From Ursus arctos (taxonomy: Eukaryota > Chordata > Mammalia > Carnivora > Ursidae): a DNA stretch of 64,000 nucleotides. A program made the translations under genes and the position numbers. The stretch's first letter is position 1, and each line of letters opens with the position of its first letter. The notes beneath the pieces were generated by a model. That model saw only the letters and a program-made list of their open reading frames with translations, searched no databases and was not told the origin of the DNA. The stretch lies in assembly GCF_023065955.2 (NCBI RefSeq), contig NW_026623050.1, positions 22,712,501 through 22,776,500 of the forward strand, given 5' to 3'. Positions 32,791 to 45,915 of the stretch are shown one piece after another.

Positions 32791-35599
32791 TCCACCAGGG
32801 CCCATCCTCCTGGGCAGGGGGGAGTACAACTTCTGTGGGTGCCAGCTGATTCCCCCAAACCCAGCAGCACGCCCCGGATGAAGGCAAGTCCTGCAGTCCC
32901 TCCAACCTTGGCTAGGGCTCCGCAGTGACATAGTAGGGCTTTTGCTTCGCTTTTACAAAGGCTACTGACTTGTTGCTATCGCATCCTCCTTACAAACTGA
33001 AGAATATTCGTGAGGATCCTCGGGGTTGAGTTCACTCACCTTCTGCCTTCATTAGGCCTCCGAGAGGTTGGGGCCAGGTTACGGCCACACTGCCTCAGAC
33101 CCATATTCTCCATGTTTTCTTCAGTACGATTTGTTGAGTGTTGTCCTCCTTTCCTGACTGGTTGCTGCTCATGAATCTTTGACCCTTTATTTTTAGTTGA
33201 TTTCCTAAGGAACTGGGGGAGGATAAATCAGTGATCTTACTCCAGTTTACCACGTTCACCTGGAAGTCTTCCACTATGGTTTTAAGTTTTCATCTCCATG
33301 CATTTATTTCTTGATCTCAGAAATTCCTTCTTTTGCTCTTATGTCATCTTGAAATCATGAATTAGAAATTATCCAAAGTTATGTTTTTCCAAGTAAGAAG
33401 CTAATTTTTTTTAAAAGAAGACATTTGCTCCTATTACATAAAGTGATTTTTATTTTTTTAAGAGCAGAATCTTTTCATGTGCCTTTGTTTTCTATTAACG
33501 TATCCTTAAAGATGGCTATATTTGTCCAAACTTTGAAGATGAGCTATGTTGAACAGAGATAAAGGAAGAAGAAAGAATTTTAAATTTTCATCTTTTTCCT
33601 TTATTATTCTAAATATACAGCAGCCTAGGGAAGGTGGGAAGAGAGCTGGTGCCCATTGCATTTCAGAAGAAAGCTTTGCTATGGCAGCCAAGAATTAAGC
33701 AGGCCAGGGCCTCTGTTTGGAAGGTAAGTTCATAGAAGTGCTGCCACCTACTCCCTCCGGGTGCTCCTCTAAGCAGAAGCTAGACTATCTTTGCGTTCCC
33801 TGAGCTGACCCATGGCATATACATTCACCTCCGGTCCTCACCACTGAGTGAGTATTTTATGGAGTTCCCATAAAATGTCCTTTTCAGTCTAGTCACTTAT
33901 CTGTTCCAAAAAAAAATTTAGAAGTTCCCTGTCATTAAAAAAACAAAAACAAAACAAAACAAAAAACCACAAAAACCTTGCATCTCTAAGGGTGAGTGGA
34001 ATTTTTATAAAAACAGGACCACGAAACAATGAGAAACAGTGGAAAGTGAGTACTCACATGACCTTTCATTACTTTTCCTTTCTCCTTTTCCCATTAGCAC
34101 GTCAGATTTGCCTGTAGACTTTATTCATTCACTCAGTATTTATAGGCCTAAGAGCCTGGTTATATGTTGAGCAAAGAGAACTCAAAGATAAGTAACATGA
34201 ACTTCTGGTAAGATAGTGATTGGATCCTTGATGGTCAACGGGATATAAATATTATAAAATAAGTCAGCACTAGAAACTTAAAAAGGGATTCAAATATTAG
34301 ACATTACAGAAGAATTTTTGCTAATTATAGTTTATACAGGACTAGATTAAGCAAGGGCCAACCTTTGGCTCTTCTCGTGTAGAAACCAGCAGTCAGCCCT
34401 CAGGGCATTCAAAGGCTTAACAGTCTAAAATTGGTCAAAAGAGTTGCAATCACTTGGGGGGAGAATTTTACCCGAGGTTGTGAGAAGCAGAGGCCCCAAG
34501 GAAGTGATGGCAAAGAAGTGCCTCTATTGACATCAGTGACAGCAGAAGGAGACAGGGCTTTGGGGCACTCGTAGTACTACTGGGGGAAGTGGTGATGAGG
34601 GTAACAAGAGCAAGCTGCCTCCAAACCCACCAGGAGGAAGGGCCACAAACCCTTCTGTGACTCCTAAGCGGGTCGAGTCACATTTCTTTGCCGTTAAGCC
34701 CAAGACAGGCATGGTATGAACAAATCGATATTCCATCCCTAACAGGGAACTCAAATATGCCTCCTGATTAATTTCACCCCTTGATCCTAGTCCTGCCCCT
34801 GGAGCCATCTGCTTTGTCTTCCACATCAAAGCCCTTTATACATTCAAAGACAATTATCATGCCCCACTCTATTCTTCTTTTCCCAGAAAACCCCTGGGCA
34901 GTTCCTTGGACTCTGTCCACAATTTTCAGGTCACCTTCCTCTGCAGACACTTTAATTTTGTCAGTTCCTAGTTCAGTTCCTCTTCTTCCAGTTCATGCTG
35001 GAGAGAAGTTGCCAGCCTTTGGTTTAGTCTCCAAACATGGTTCCAATTTAAGGGTTTGTCTATTTGTTTCATTATTTGTTTGTGCTATAAATCTAAGTGT
35101 TTTGGGACCTTGACCTCAGTTCTACTCAATTCAATTAGTTGTCTCACTCTCTGTTGATGATATTTGGGTAGTTAGTAACTTAAGGGAGACCAATATAAAC
35201 AGTTTCCAGAACTGAAGTTTCTTGGGTCAGAGGTGGAATTTCCTGCCAGGTGTATGAACATGGGTCTTGGCCAAAAATAAGAATTTGGATGTGCATACAT
35301 TAAATTCGCAAGGGCTTTCTCTTCTTGATTTGGAATTTGAAATGGGTTTTGTTGTTGTTTTGTTTTTTATCAGGACCATTGTGTTTCTTCTAATCCTCTT
35401 AACTCTCTGTGCCCTGGCATACTCACTCATTCAGTTTCAGGAATTAAAGAAGGAACCAGAATAAAAGTGAGGGCTAGAAATGTGAACAGTTTACATTCTT
35501 TAAGATAATTTAAAAGTATGATATGAGAGACTCAAAACATGTGCTGACAAGTTCTTTATGTAACAGTGGGCATTTTTCAAAGTTGTAAATGACAGTAAT
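32791..35599. other. Intergenic DNA, mostly unique
   Basis: No gene is recognised. An L2-like scrap lies at about 34120-34270 and an (AAAAC)n patch at about 33938-33966. Short open frames here show no family resemblance. Confidence 0.45.
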
Positions 35600-35720
35600 A
35601 TGTTGTAAGAGGATTCCCCTTTCTCAGCATCCTTGCCAACATTTGCTTTTTCCTGTCTTGTTAATTTTAGCTATTCTGACTGGTGTGATGTGGTATCTCA
35701 TTTGATTTGTATGGAAATAA
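35600..35720 (-). mobile_element. LINE-1 ORF2/3' fragment, minus strand
   Basis: CATCCTTGCCAACATTTGCT followed by CTATTCTGACTGGTGTGATG and TGGTATCTCATTTGATTTG is the reversed end of L1 ORF2, as also seen at about 18130-18220. Confidence 0.75.
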
Positions 35721-36149
35721 AGTGTTTTTTTAAAGCCTTCTTTTTAAGAAGCTCATTAGAATGCTAGTTGAAAATTTCAAAACTCATAAGCCTGAAAGGT
35801 TGAGCCCAATAGTAAGTTTAGACACTTTTTTTTGTTGTCTAAAAGTCTCGTGTGATTTCCTGCTCTGCAGAAGAAGTCACTAGAGCTCATGTTTTGTAGC
35901 TTCAGTGGTTTGTTCCCTTCCCTTTGTATTTTGGAAGTTGTGGCGGGGGGGCTTTGTCACTTATTTTTGCTATAATTATTGATTATGGACTTTTGGTTTT
36001 GCTCTACAGTCATTCTCTCTCTTTTTATGTGGTGAATTGGGAAGATAAAATTATGTTGCTGCAGCTACTTTAAATGTGCTAAATTTTGTGCCAGGGCTCT
36101 AAGAAAAAGTTGGCTATCAGGGGAAATAAGTTGTAGCTTCTACTGTCAA

Positions 36150-36480
36150 AGAGCTCACAGCTTAATAAAGGAGACAGAGAAGCCAATTAGGATGGGTGGT
36201 GCTGATAGCTCTGGGTACATGTATTATGTGTGCAAAAAGAGAGTCACCTGACTTTATAAAACAGTAGGGAGGCGATCAGGGACAATCTTCTGGAAGAGGT
36301 AACATTAGAGCCTAGTGTTGATGGGTGATTGGAAGTTAAATAGAATGATGGACTCTGGGAAGCTTTCCTGCACCAAGGAAACTGCAAAGGCGTGGAAGTT
36401 GGAGGTGACATGGCATAGCTGGGTACCACATATTTAAACTACGGCTGTGTAGGAAGCCTGAGCAGGATTCCTAAGGGAAG
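36150..36480 (-). mobile_element. L2 fossil, minus strand
   Basis: GAGCTCACAGCTTAATAAAG, AGGGACAATCTTCTGGAAGA and GGTAACATTAGAGCCTAGTG fit reversed L2 from its 3' end inward. Confidence 0.6.
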
Positions 36481-37769
36481 GGATGCTATATGAGCCTAGA
36501 ACAGTAAGTGAGTTCATGAGCTAGTTCATGAAGACTGAGGTTGTAAGCTGCGGGAAAGGAATAAACTGGGCAGGCATCACTTGCGGATAGAAGAGAGCTG
36601 TGTGTAACTGTCTCACAGGATGCCCTGCTCTGCCTGTTGCTCAGAGAAATCACTCCAACTCTGACCTCCACTTCTGACCCCTACCTGACCCCTCTAGGTC
36701 TAAAAAAACAAGCCCCTGTGGTCCCTACTAACTTGGGCCATTCAGCTAGTTTGTTTGGGGGCTCACTTTTCAGATTTTGCCCCAGCTTCTACACATTCTC
36801 TGGCTGCAGCCTCTTTATGATCACTGGTTCCCATTGGGGACAACTCTGTTCACTCCCTAGCATCCCATCCCTACTCATCAGCTCTGACTCTAGGACAACT
36901 TCCTGGCTCCTGGAGTCATTATAGCCCTCATTAATTTATTCTTTTGCTCATCTATTAAACTTATCAAGCTCTTGAAATGTGCCAATGAGATGAATAAGAA
37001 ATTCTCGGTCTTAGTTTGAAATCCCTCCAAATGCAGATACTGAGATGAGAATTAGGGTGCAGTTGGTTTACTTGGGGGACGATCCCAGGGAATATAAGGG
37101 GAAGATCAGGGAAAGCATGACAGGGAAAGGATAAAAGCCAGTAAATGGTACATTACTGAGTGGGTAATCAGTGTGGACAACTGAGGCTGAATCTCTCTGC
37201 GAATCCTCTTTGAAACTATGTAGAACATGCCGCAGAATTTTTCTATCAAGGGCCGGAAAGCTGGGGCATTTATCCATAGATTTCTGTCACTCACTGGTTG
37301 AGCTTTCTCTCCTGGAAACAATACATCCTTGGCATTTCTGCTCTGCAGAGTAGAGCAAATTCCTATGGCACAGGAGAAAGCCCTCAGGCAGCCAAGCAGA
37401 TCAACGTAACACTTGAGCCAGGAAGCTGTCAGTGTGCACGGTAGCTGTCAGCTGTAGCTGCAGGGAAGCTCAGAGTCAGCAAAAGGGTCATAGGGCAAGG
37501 CACCAGCTGCATAGTCTCTGCTTTCAAGAGGGTTTCTTTGCATAGGAAAAGACAAACGTATGAACAACTGTGTGTTGTAGTGTTATGGGTGTTGTGGTAG
37601 AACAATATACAGGGTATGTGTGAGAGAAGGTACAAAGGAGGAAGTGGTGCATTCTACCTGGAAAGAGCCAGGAAACATTTCCTAGAAAAGTCACCCATGC
37701 AATCCACCCCATCCCACTTGGCCTGATCCTTCAACTGAGACACAGCCTGACTGAACCAGTGGAGGGTTG

Positions 37770-38110
37770 ACAGTAGGAGAATTATATGTTCTAGTCTGCA
37801 TTTTAGAGAGTCACTCTTACAGCAGTGTGGAGGGTGAACTGGAGCAGAACAAGACCAGAGGGAAAGCTAGTTCCATTAGAAAACTCTTGTCATCCACACA
37901 AAGTATATCAGCTTGGATTAAATCTGTGGCGATGGGAGAAAAAAAGAACAAATTCTAGAAGCATAAAGGAGATAGGGTTGAGACAGCATGATGATGGATT
38001 GCAAACAGCGTTTACAGGAGAGTGAGTTTAAGGATGTTTCTGGATGAAGCGACTAGGCGGATGGTGATACCATTTGTGGAGATGGGGACACAGAAGAGAG
38101 AAGAAGCTTT
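37770..38110 (-). mobile_element. L2 fossil, minus strand
   Basis: AGAGTCACTCTTACAGCAGT, GTGGAGGGTGAACTGG and later GCGGATGGTGATACCATTTG with GAGATGGGGACACA follow reversed L2 ORF2 order. Confidence 0.6.
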
Positions 38111-39059
38111 ACAGGGAAGAGAGTCAACTCAGTTTGGGGCATGGAGAATTTGCATGCTCTTGAGGCATAATGTGGCCAATGAATTTGGAACTCAAAGGAA
38201 AGAGGGTAGAGGAAATAATGAGGATTCAGAAGAACTGGTCTCTTTCCCTTATCTTGGAGATGCAGGCAGGTGAGGGGATGTAGAGGAATGAGTCATTGAA
38301 TTAGAGTCACAAAGGAAACTGGGTTCTTAGAGGAAAGACAATTTGCAGTTAGAGCCAAGAAGAGAAGCAAATGGAGAAAGTGAAGGTGGAAGGGTCCTGT
38401 TATCAACCAGGGGATTTGCCCAGAGTTCTAAAGAGAATTTTACAAGAATTTGTCCAGGCACTTTAACCATCCCTATCCCCAATTGATGGAAAGAGGAAAA
38501 GATAGACTCAGCGTGTTTTCAACTCACTATAAATAAACAACACATTATTTTGTACTAAAATTAAAATAATCCCCCTCTTCAAACTTATCCAAACTGTGCC
38601 CTTTCTCCATCCCTTATAGGGGGGAAAGCCTGCAAAACTTCTCTTGGGCTTTTAAATATCAGAGGTCGAAATAAAAATAGCTTCATTAGTTGAATAAAAT
38701 TCTTTTAAAATTCTTGTCCATCAAACTTTTTTCTTTGTGTAAGTCACATCATGGACCATATTTCAAAATCGTTATTGTTGGATAGTGGAGGAAGGACCAG
38801 AAAGAAGGACACAGTGTATTTGTGGAGTATAGACTTGTTTTCTGGGGAGAGCTGGAAGAGCTAGAAGGAGCTCTTCATTCATAAGCTCCTCTTAGTGTTT
38901 TGAGGAATGTAAAAGAAAATTCTGCCCTTAGAATATTTGGTCATCCTCAGCTAGAGATAATACATCATTATAGTTTTGGTCAGCAATGACTCTAAGGCTT
39001 CATAAAGGAAAACATTATAGATGCTAAATGACACGAAGGAAAGTCTTTGATAAAAAGGA

Positions 39060-39345
39060 AAGAAATTACAGTGATGGAGAGGACTGAGTCAGGAGGTTAT
39101 GTGTAGCAGGCGAACAGTGTGAACAGGGGCAGAGCTGGGAATAATAATGCCTTCTTAGGGGAATGATTTCGAGTGTCTCACATTGCAGAACTTTGGGAAT
39201 GAGATTAGAAAGATCAATTGGGGCCCATTGGCTAATAGCCTTGAATGCTGGGCTCAGAAAGTATATTAATCTGATAGGCAAGTGGAAGTCATTGTAAATT
39301 TATGCAGAAGATGGCAAGATGAGAGTGATGTTTGAGAAATAGTTG
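39060..39345 (-). mobile_element. L2 fossil, minus strand
   Basis: AATAGCCTTGAATGCTGGGC, GGCAAGTGGAAGTCATTGTA and GATGAGAGTGATGTTTGAGA match reversed L2. Confidence 0.55.
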
Positions 39346-39396
39346 TGTGAGTATTTAAAGAAGGCAGTTAAGATAGCATATTTTGGGCATTAACCC

Positions 39397-39853
39397 TGTG
39401 GTAAATTGAATAATGCCCCCCCCCACAAATCTTTCTAATGTTCTAATCCCCAGAACCTGTGAATGTTATCTTATATGGCAAAAGAGACTTTGCAAATGTG
39501 ATTAAGTTAAGGATCTCAAGAAGGGGAGAATATCCTGGATTACCTGAGTGGGCCCAATGTAATCATAAGAGTCATTCTAAGAGGGAGGCAGGAGATCAGC
39601 ATGAGTAATAGCAGATAATAGTAACAGAAGCAAGAGGTTGGAGAGATGCAAGGAAGGGGCCACAAGCCACGGGATGCAGGTGGCCTGTAGAAATTTTAAA
39701 AAAATGAAAACATAGCCTCCAGAGAGATTGCACCCCTGACAACACTTTGATTTCAGACTTGTCACTTCCAGAACTGTAAGAGAATAAATTTTTGGTTTTT
39801 TAGGCCTGTAAATTTTTGATAAGTTGTTTCAGTGATAATAGCAAGTCGACACA
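39397..39853 (+). mobile_element. ERVL-MaLR LTR (MLT1-like), plus strand
   Basis: It starts TGTGGTAAATTGAATAATGC and contains GGCAAAAGAGACTTTGCAAA, AGTGGGCCCAATGTAATCAT, TTCCAGAACTGTAAGAGAAT with an AATAAA signal, and ends near AGCAAGTCGACACA. Nearly full length. No internal proviral genes are attached. Confidence 0.8.
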
Positions 39854-39914
39854 TTTCCCTTTGAGAGACTGATAAAAATGATTATTTTACATAGAAAAAT
39901 GCATGTATGTCCTA

Positions 39915-42900
39915 AAGCAGAATACACATTCTTTTCTTTTTTAAAATTATTTATTTATTTTAGAAAGAGTGTGCACAGAGGGAGGCACAGAGGGAGAGGG
40001 AGAGAATGAATCTGCAGAAGACAGCCCTCTGAGTGTGGAGCCCAATGTGGGGCTCAATCTCACAACCCCGAGATCATGACCTAAGCCAAAATTGAGTCAG
40101 ATGCTTAACCGACTGAGCCACCCAGGTGCCCCAAATACATATTCTTTTCAAGTGCACATGGGACGTTCTCCAGAACAGATCATATACTAGGTCACAAATC
40201 AGGCCTCAATAAATACAAAAAGATTGAGATCATACCATGATATTTTCTGACCACAACACTATAAAACTTCAAGTCAATCACGAGAAAAAATTTGGAAAGA
40301 TCACAAATACATGGAGGTTAAATGGCATGCTTCTAAAGAATGAACAGGTCGACCAGGAAATCAAAGAAAAAATTGTAAAAATACATGGAAACAAATGAAA
40401 ATGAAAACATGACAGCTCAAAACATTTGGGATGCAGTAAAAGCAGTCATAAGAGGGAAGTATATAGCAATACAGAGCTACCTCAAAACGCAAAAAAAAAC
40501 TCAAATAACCTAACACCTGAAGGATCTAGAAAAAGAACAACAAATGAAGCCTAAAGCCAGTGGAAGAAGGGAAATAATAAAGAGTAAAGCAGAAATAAAT
40601 GATACAGAAACTAAAAAAAAACACAATAGAACAGATGAATGAAACCAGGTGCTGGTTCTTTGAAAAAATTAATAAAATTGATAAACCCTTAGCCAGACTT
40701 ATTAAAAAGAAAAGAGAAAGGACCCAAATAAATAAAACCACAAATGAAAGAGGAGAAATAACAACCAACACCACAGAAATACAAACAATTATAAGAGAAT
40801 ATTATGAAAAAAATCACACACCAACAAACTGGACAACCTGGAAGAAATGGATAAATTCCTAGAAACATATAAACTACCAAAACTGAAACAGAAAGAAATA
40901 GAAAACTTGAACAGACCAATAACCAGCAAAGAAATTAAATCAGTAATCAAAAATCTCCCAACAAACAAAAGTCCAGGGCCAGATAGCTTCACAGGGGAAT
41001 TCTACCAAACATTTAAAGAAGAATTAATAGCTATTCTCAAACTATTCCAAAAAATAGAAATGGAAGAAAACGTCCAATTCAATCTATGAGGCCAGCATTA
41101 CCCTAATTCCAAAACCAGACAAAAACTCCACTAAAAAGGAGAACTACGGGCCTATATCCCTGATGAACATGGATGCAAAAATACTCAATAATAACTAGCA
41201 AATAGAATCCAACTGTACATCAAAAGAACCATTTGCCATGATCAAGTGGGATTTATTCCTGGGCTGCAAGGGTGGTTCAGTATTTACAAATCAATCAACA
41301 TGATACACCATATCAATAAAAGAAAGGATAAGAACCATATGAATCTTACAGTAGAGACGGAAAAAGCATTTGACAAAGTATAATATCCATTCATGATAAA
41401 AACCCTCAACCAGGTGGGGTTAGAGGGGAACATATCTCAACATCATAAAGGTCATAGATGAAAAACCCACAGCTAATATCATCCTCAGTGGGGAACAACT
41501 GAGAGCTTTTTCTCTATGGTCAGGAACAAGACAAGGATGTCCGTTCTCAGGACTGTTATTTAATATAGTACTGGAAGTCCTAGCCTCAGCGATCAGACAA
41601 CAGAAAGAAATAAAAGGCATCCAAATTTGTAAGGAAGACGTAAAACTTTAACTATTTGAAGATGGCATGCTAGTCTATATAGAAAACCCAAAAGATTACA
41701 CCAAAAAATTGCTAGAACTGATACACAAATTCAGTAAAGTCTCAGGATAACAAAATCAACATACAAAAATTTGTTGCATTTCTATACACCAATAATGAAG
41801 CAGCAAAAAAAGAATTCAAGTAATCGATCCCATTGCAATTGCACCAAAAACCATAAGATACCTGGGCATAAACCTAACCAAAGAGATAAAAGATCTGTAC
41901 TCTGAAAACTATAAAACACTGATGGAAGAAATTGAAGAGCACAAAAAAAAAAATGGAAAAGCATTCCATGCTCATGGGCCGGAAGAACAAATATTGATAA
42001 AATGTCTATAATACCCAAAGCAATCTATATATTTGTATAATCCCTATCAAAATACCACCAGCATTTTTCACAGAGCTAGAACAAACATTGCTAAAATTTG
42101 TATGGAACCACAAAAGACCCTGAATAGCCAAAGCAATCTTGAAAATGAAAAGCAAAGCTGGAAGTATCACAATTCTGGACTTAAATTATTTAACAAAGCT
42201 GTAGTGATCAATACTGTATGATACTGGCACAAAAACAGACACATAGATCAGTAGAGCAGAACAGAAAACCCAGAAGTTAACCCACACTTTATGGTCAATT
42301 AATCTTCGACAAAGTAGGAAAGGATATCCAATGGAAAAAAGTCTCCTCAACAAATGGTGTTGGGAAAACTAGACAGCAACATGCGAAAGAATGAAACTGG
42401 ATGACTTTCTTACACCATACACAAAAATAAACTCAAAATGGATGAAAGACCTAAATCTGAGACAGGAAACCATCGAAATCCTAGAGGAGAACACAGGCAG
42501 CAACCTCTCTGACCTTGGTCATAGCAACTTCTTCCTAGATACATCTCCTGAGGCAAAGGAAACAAAAGCAAAAATAAACTATTGGGACTTCATCAAATAA
42601 AAAGCTTCTGCACAGTGAAGGAAACAATCAACAAAACTAGAAGGCAACCTATGGAATGGTAAAAGATATTTGCAAATGACGTATCTGGTAAAAGGTTAGT
42701 ATCCAAAATATATAAAGAACTGATACAACTCAATAACCAAAAAACAAATAATCCAGTTTAAAAATGATCAGAAGACATGAATAGACATTTTTCCAAAGAA
42801 GACAACCAGATGGCCAACAGACACATGAAAAGATCTTCAGTATCACTTGGCATCAGGAAAATAGAAATCAAAACTACAATGAGATATCACCTCACACCAG

Positions 42901-43640
42901 TCAGAATGGCTAATATTATAAACACAGGAAACAACAGGTGTTGTCAAGGATATGGAGAATGGGGAACCCTCTTACACTGTTGGTGGGAATACAAACTGGT
43001 GCAGCCACTCTGGGAAACAGTATGGAGGTTCCTCAAAAAGTTAAAAATAGAACTACCCTATGATCCAGCAATTGCACTACTAGGTATTTACCCAAAGGAT
43101 ACAGAAGTGCTGATTTGAAGGGATACATGCACCCCAATGTTTATAGAATCATTATCAACAATAGCTAAATTATGGAAAGAGCTCAGATGTCCATAGACTA
43201 CTGAATGGATAAAGAAGATGTGGTACACACACACACACTGAAATATTACTCAGCTATCAAGAAGACTGAAATCTTCCCAATTGCAATGACATGGATGGAG
43301 CTAGAGAGTATAATGCTAAGTGAAATAAGTGAGTCAGAGAAAGATGAATACTATATGATTTAACTCATGTGGAATTTAAGAAACAAAATAAATGAACAAG
43401 GGGGGGGGGAGAGAGAGAGAGGCAAACCAAGGAACAGACTCTTAACTATAGAGAGGAAACTCAGGGTTGATGGAGGGAGGTGGGTGGAGGATGGGCTAGA
43501 TGGATGATGGGTATTAGAAAGGGCACTTGTTGTGATGAGCACCAGCTGTTGTATGTAAGTGATGAATCACAAAATTCTAAACTTGATACTAATATTACAC
43601 TGTATGTTGACTAAGTGGAATTTAAATAAAAACTTGGAAA
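39915..43640 (+). mobile_element. 5'-truncated carnivore LINE-1 (ORF2 and 3' UTR), defunct
   Basis: Plus-strand L1 interrupted by a SINE at 39937-40133. It begins within the end of the endonuclease region. It continues through the linker (near 40400-40680), the reverse-transcriptase domain (…[20 protein letters not shown]… near 40950-41020) and the ORF2 C-terminus (…[17 protein letters not shown]… near 43020-43080). The 3' UTR ends in TTTAAATAAAAACTTGG and an A-rich tail near 43640. Many stops and frameshifts break the frame. The RT catalytic tetrapeptide, normally FADD in L1, reads F-E-D-G at 41655-41666. A G-run plus GA repeat lies at about 43401-43421. Confidence 0.95.
39937..40133 (-). 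mobile_element. Carnivore tRNA-Lys SINE nested in the LINE-1
   Basis: It is reversed, with the tail (TTTTAAAATTATTTATTTAT) at the left and the head (GAGCCACCCAGGTGCCCC) at the right. The duplicated L1 target AATACACATTCTTTTC lies at 39921-39936 and, with one change, at 40134-40149. This proves the L1 was in place before the SINE inserted. Confidence 0.95.
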
Positions 43641-43859
43641 AAAAGAAAAAGAAAAATGTGTGTGTGTGTGCACACCAGCTCATCAGTATTTTTAAAAATA
43701 ATTTCAGGGGTTTTACAGACCCATTAGAGCTTATATATTGACTTTCTAGGGGGTGTTTGGTTCTTAGGTTGAAAACTCTGGAGCTCACAGGTTATGTTAC
43801 TACTTCATACACATAATGAAAAGGCTTAGGGCTATGACAGCAAGATAGGAAAATATGAT

Positions 43860-43975
43860 GTAAATTCACGAGCAACTATGGTAGAAGGCTAGGCATGCAG
43901 CCTAAGGACAGACATACATCGAAGGTGACTCCAAGACTGTAAATCTGAGAGACTAAGAGAATGAAGACACGTTAA
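43860..43975 (-). mobile_element. Possible L2 scrap
   Basis: GAAGGTGACTCCAAGACTGT resembles a reversed L2 segment. It is short and diverged. Confidence 0.3.
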
Positions 43976-43984
43976 CAAGAAATG

Positions 43985-44470
43985 GAGAAGGTGGAAAGAC
44001 GAGTAAGTTTGCCGGGAAAAGGTATGGGGGAACGCCCATGATACAGAGCCTGAAAGAGGACTTCAACTACCTCGATTCTGACCTCAGTCTGTACTTTCTA
44101 ACTGATTAAGTTAGTTCTTCTTTCCAGCTTATCTCTTAACCCAGACGAAAGACCCTGCGGGCAAAGCATCCCCCGAGGGGAACCGAAACTACCCCCTCAA
44201 GCAATAACCACTGCCCTGAGCCAGCAAGACCCTGCAAAACTGATGCCAAGTCGAGGATGGACCGGACCTGTACTGCTCACCTGCACATAGCCACCAACCT
44301 CTGTCCCACATTCTCCTTACGTAAACCTGGAAGTGTTTTTGGAACTTTGGAGAAGGTCTTCGAGACACTAGTCCGCTGTCTTCCTGGTGCTGGTCTCGCT
44401 GAAATAAAGTCCTTTCTGGTTTTGCCACTGCTCATCTCTCTACCTCGGGATTTTGTCAGTGGCCAGTGGC
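43985..44470 (+). mobile_element. Probable ERV1-type solo LTR
   Basis: GC-richer than its surroundings, with an AATAAA signal at 44403-44408. A pyrimidine-rich stretch and a terminal GGGATTTTGTCA follow, the usual R-U5 layout of gammaretrovirus-like LTRs. No primer-binding site or gag/pol/env sequence is recognised downstream. Boundaries and assignment are tentative. An old unrelated LTR remains possible. Confidence 0.4.
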
Positions 44471-45224
44471 CACGCCCGGTCTGTGTGGGACCCATGGACC
44501 CAAGCACTCTGGCACCCATGGGCCCCAGTTACAAGCCTGCCTTTTGGGACCAAAATCCAAGTTCCTAGTTTATGTCAGAACTTAGGATCTCCAAGGGGAG
44601 CATTTGTGTGTGTGAAACACCCAGAAGGCAGACTCAGGCTGGAAGGAGCACCCCAGGACAGAGTTTTGGGGACTGCTTTCTTAGCCAGGAATTGAGTAGA
44701 GCCAAGAAGGGATGGGATGATCACCATGGAAGATACCATGGACGCCTCATGGCCGTGAGGAGGATGCCCTCAATATGTATCTATTCCTCTAATAGATATG
44801 CTCACTCCTCCCGGGGAGTCTACCCCAGATCCAATCCTGTCCACAGCAGGAGAGGAATTTAGAACTCTAGGTTAAGAATTGATTAACTCTATGATTAGTA
44901 AATTGGTTTTCAGTCAGAAGGATAGTCAGACAGAAAAGTTCAGTTCATTGGTTCCCATTAAGGTAAGGAATCCTGAATTGGTACCAAAATAACAACAGCA
45001 ACAATAGAAACAAAACAAATAAATAAAATGCAGGGAGTGCCTAGTGCCAAAAGGTACAACCAAGGTTGTCCCAAGAAGTTCTGGGCATCTGGCCTGAATT
45101 GATTATGGACAATGAGATCTGTGTCATTCTTTGGGGAGTCTATAAGAAGGTATCTCTCCAATATGCAGACAACTTAAGGAAAGGGTCACTCTGCATTTTA
45201 TGAAGGAGATAATAGAGCATTCTG
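44471..45224. other. Intergenic DNA, unresolved
   Basis: No gene or named repeat is recognised. The first 100 bp may still belong to the LTR insertion. Confidence 0.4.
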
Positions 45225-45468
45225 GAGAAAAGCATGGGTTCTGAAACTAGGAAGATCTTGATTCAAATCAGGGCTCCTCCAGTTTCTACCCATCCCAGGC
45301 AAATGTCCTAAGGCCAGGAAGCCTAGTTTCCTCATCTTTAAGAACTGCAAAAACAATACCTTCCTTTACAAGGATGTTGTCAACGTTATGTGTGGTAATA
45401 TTCATAAAGCAATTTGCGTGGTGCCTGGCGCATAAAAAGTGCTCGATAAGTGGTGGCTGTTGTCACTG
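45225..45468 (+). mobile_element. MIR, plus strand
   Basis: AGCATGGGTTCTGAAACTAG, TTTCCTCATCTTTAAGAACT and TGGTGCCTGGCGCATAAAAA lie in MIR order, near full length. Confidence 0.85.
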
Positions 45469-45689
45469 CAATTAGGCACCTACTAAGTTGTGTACCCTGG
45501 AAATGGTATGCAAATGTGAATGTGTGGTCTAATCTAATCTAGTCCTGCGTCAAATGAAGAGGGTGTTACTCTGAAACTATAACCCACTCAATTGTATTGT
45601 GAAACATCTCAGGTCATTGTGCTGTCCTAGAGGAAAGGGGCTGCTTGGAATCCAGAAAACGTATAGACCAAGAGCAGGAACAAATATTG

Positions 45690-45915
45690 TGTGCTTCCTG
45701 TGTGCCTTATGGATTGTGTTATATAAAAGAATTCATTTACTCCTCAAAACAGTCTTCTGAGGTATGAGCTATTATAATCCCCTTTCTAGAAAAGAAGAAG
45801 CTGAAGTGCAAAGCTGTTAATAACTTGCCTAAAGTACCACACCTATTGAATGGTGACAGGAAAATAGACACTCAGGCTCTCTTAACTCCGGGGCCTACAC
45901 ATTCAACCCCATACT
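45690..45915 (-). mobile_element. MIR, minus strand
   Basis: AGTCTTCTGAGGTATGAGCT, CCCCTTTCTAGAAAAGAAGA and AATAACTTGCCTAAAGTACC follow reversed MIR. Confidence 0.8.

Noticed and set aside
40599..43118. Several open frames of 60-113 codons
   Set aside because: These are pieces of a defunct LINE-1 ORF2, not host genes.
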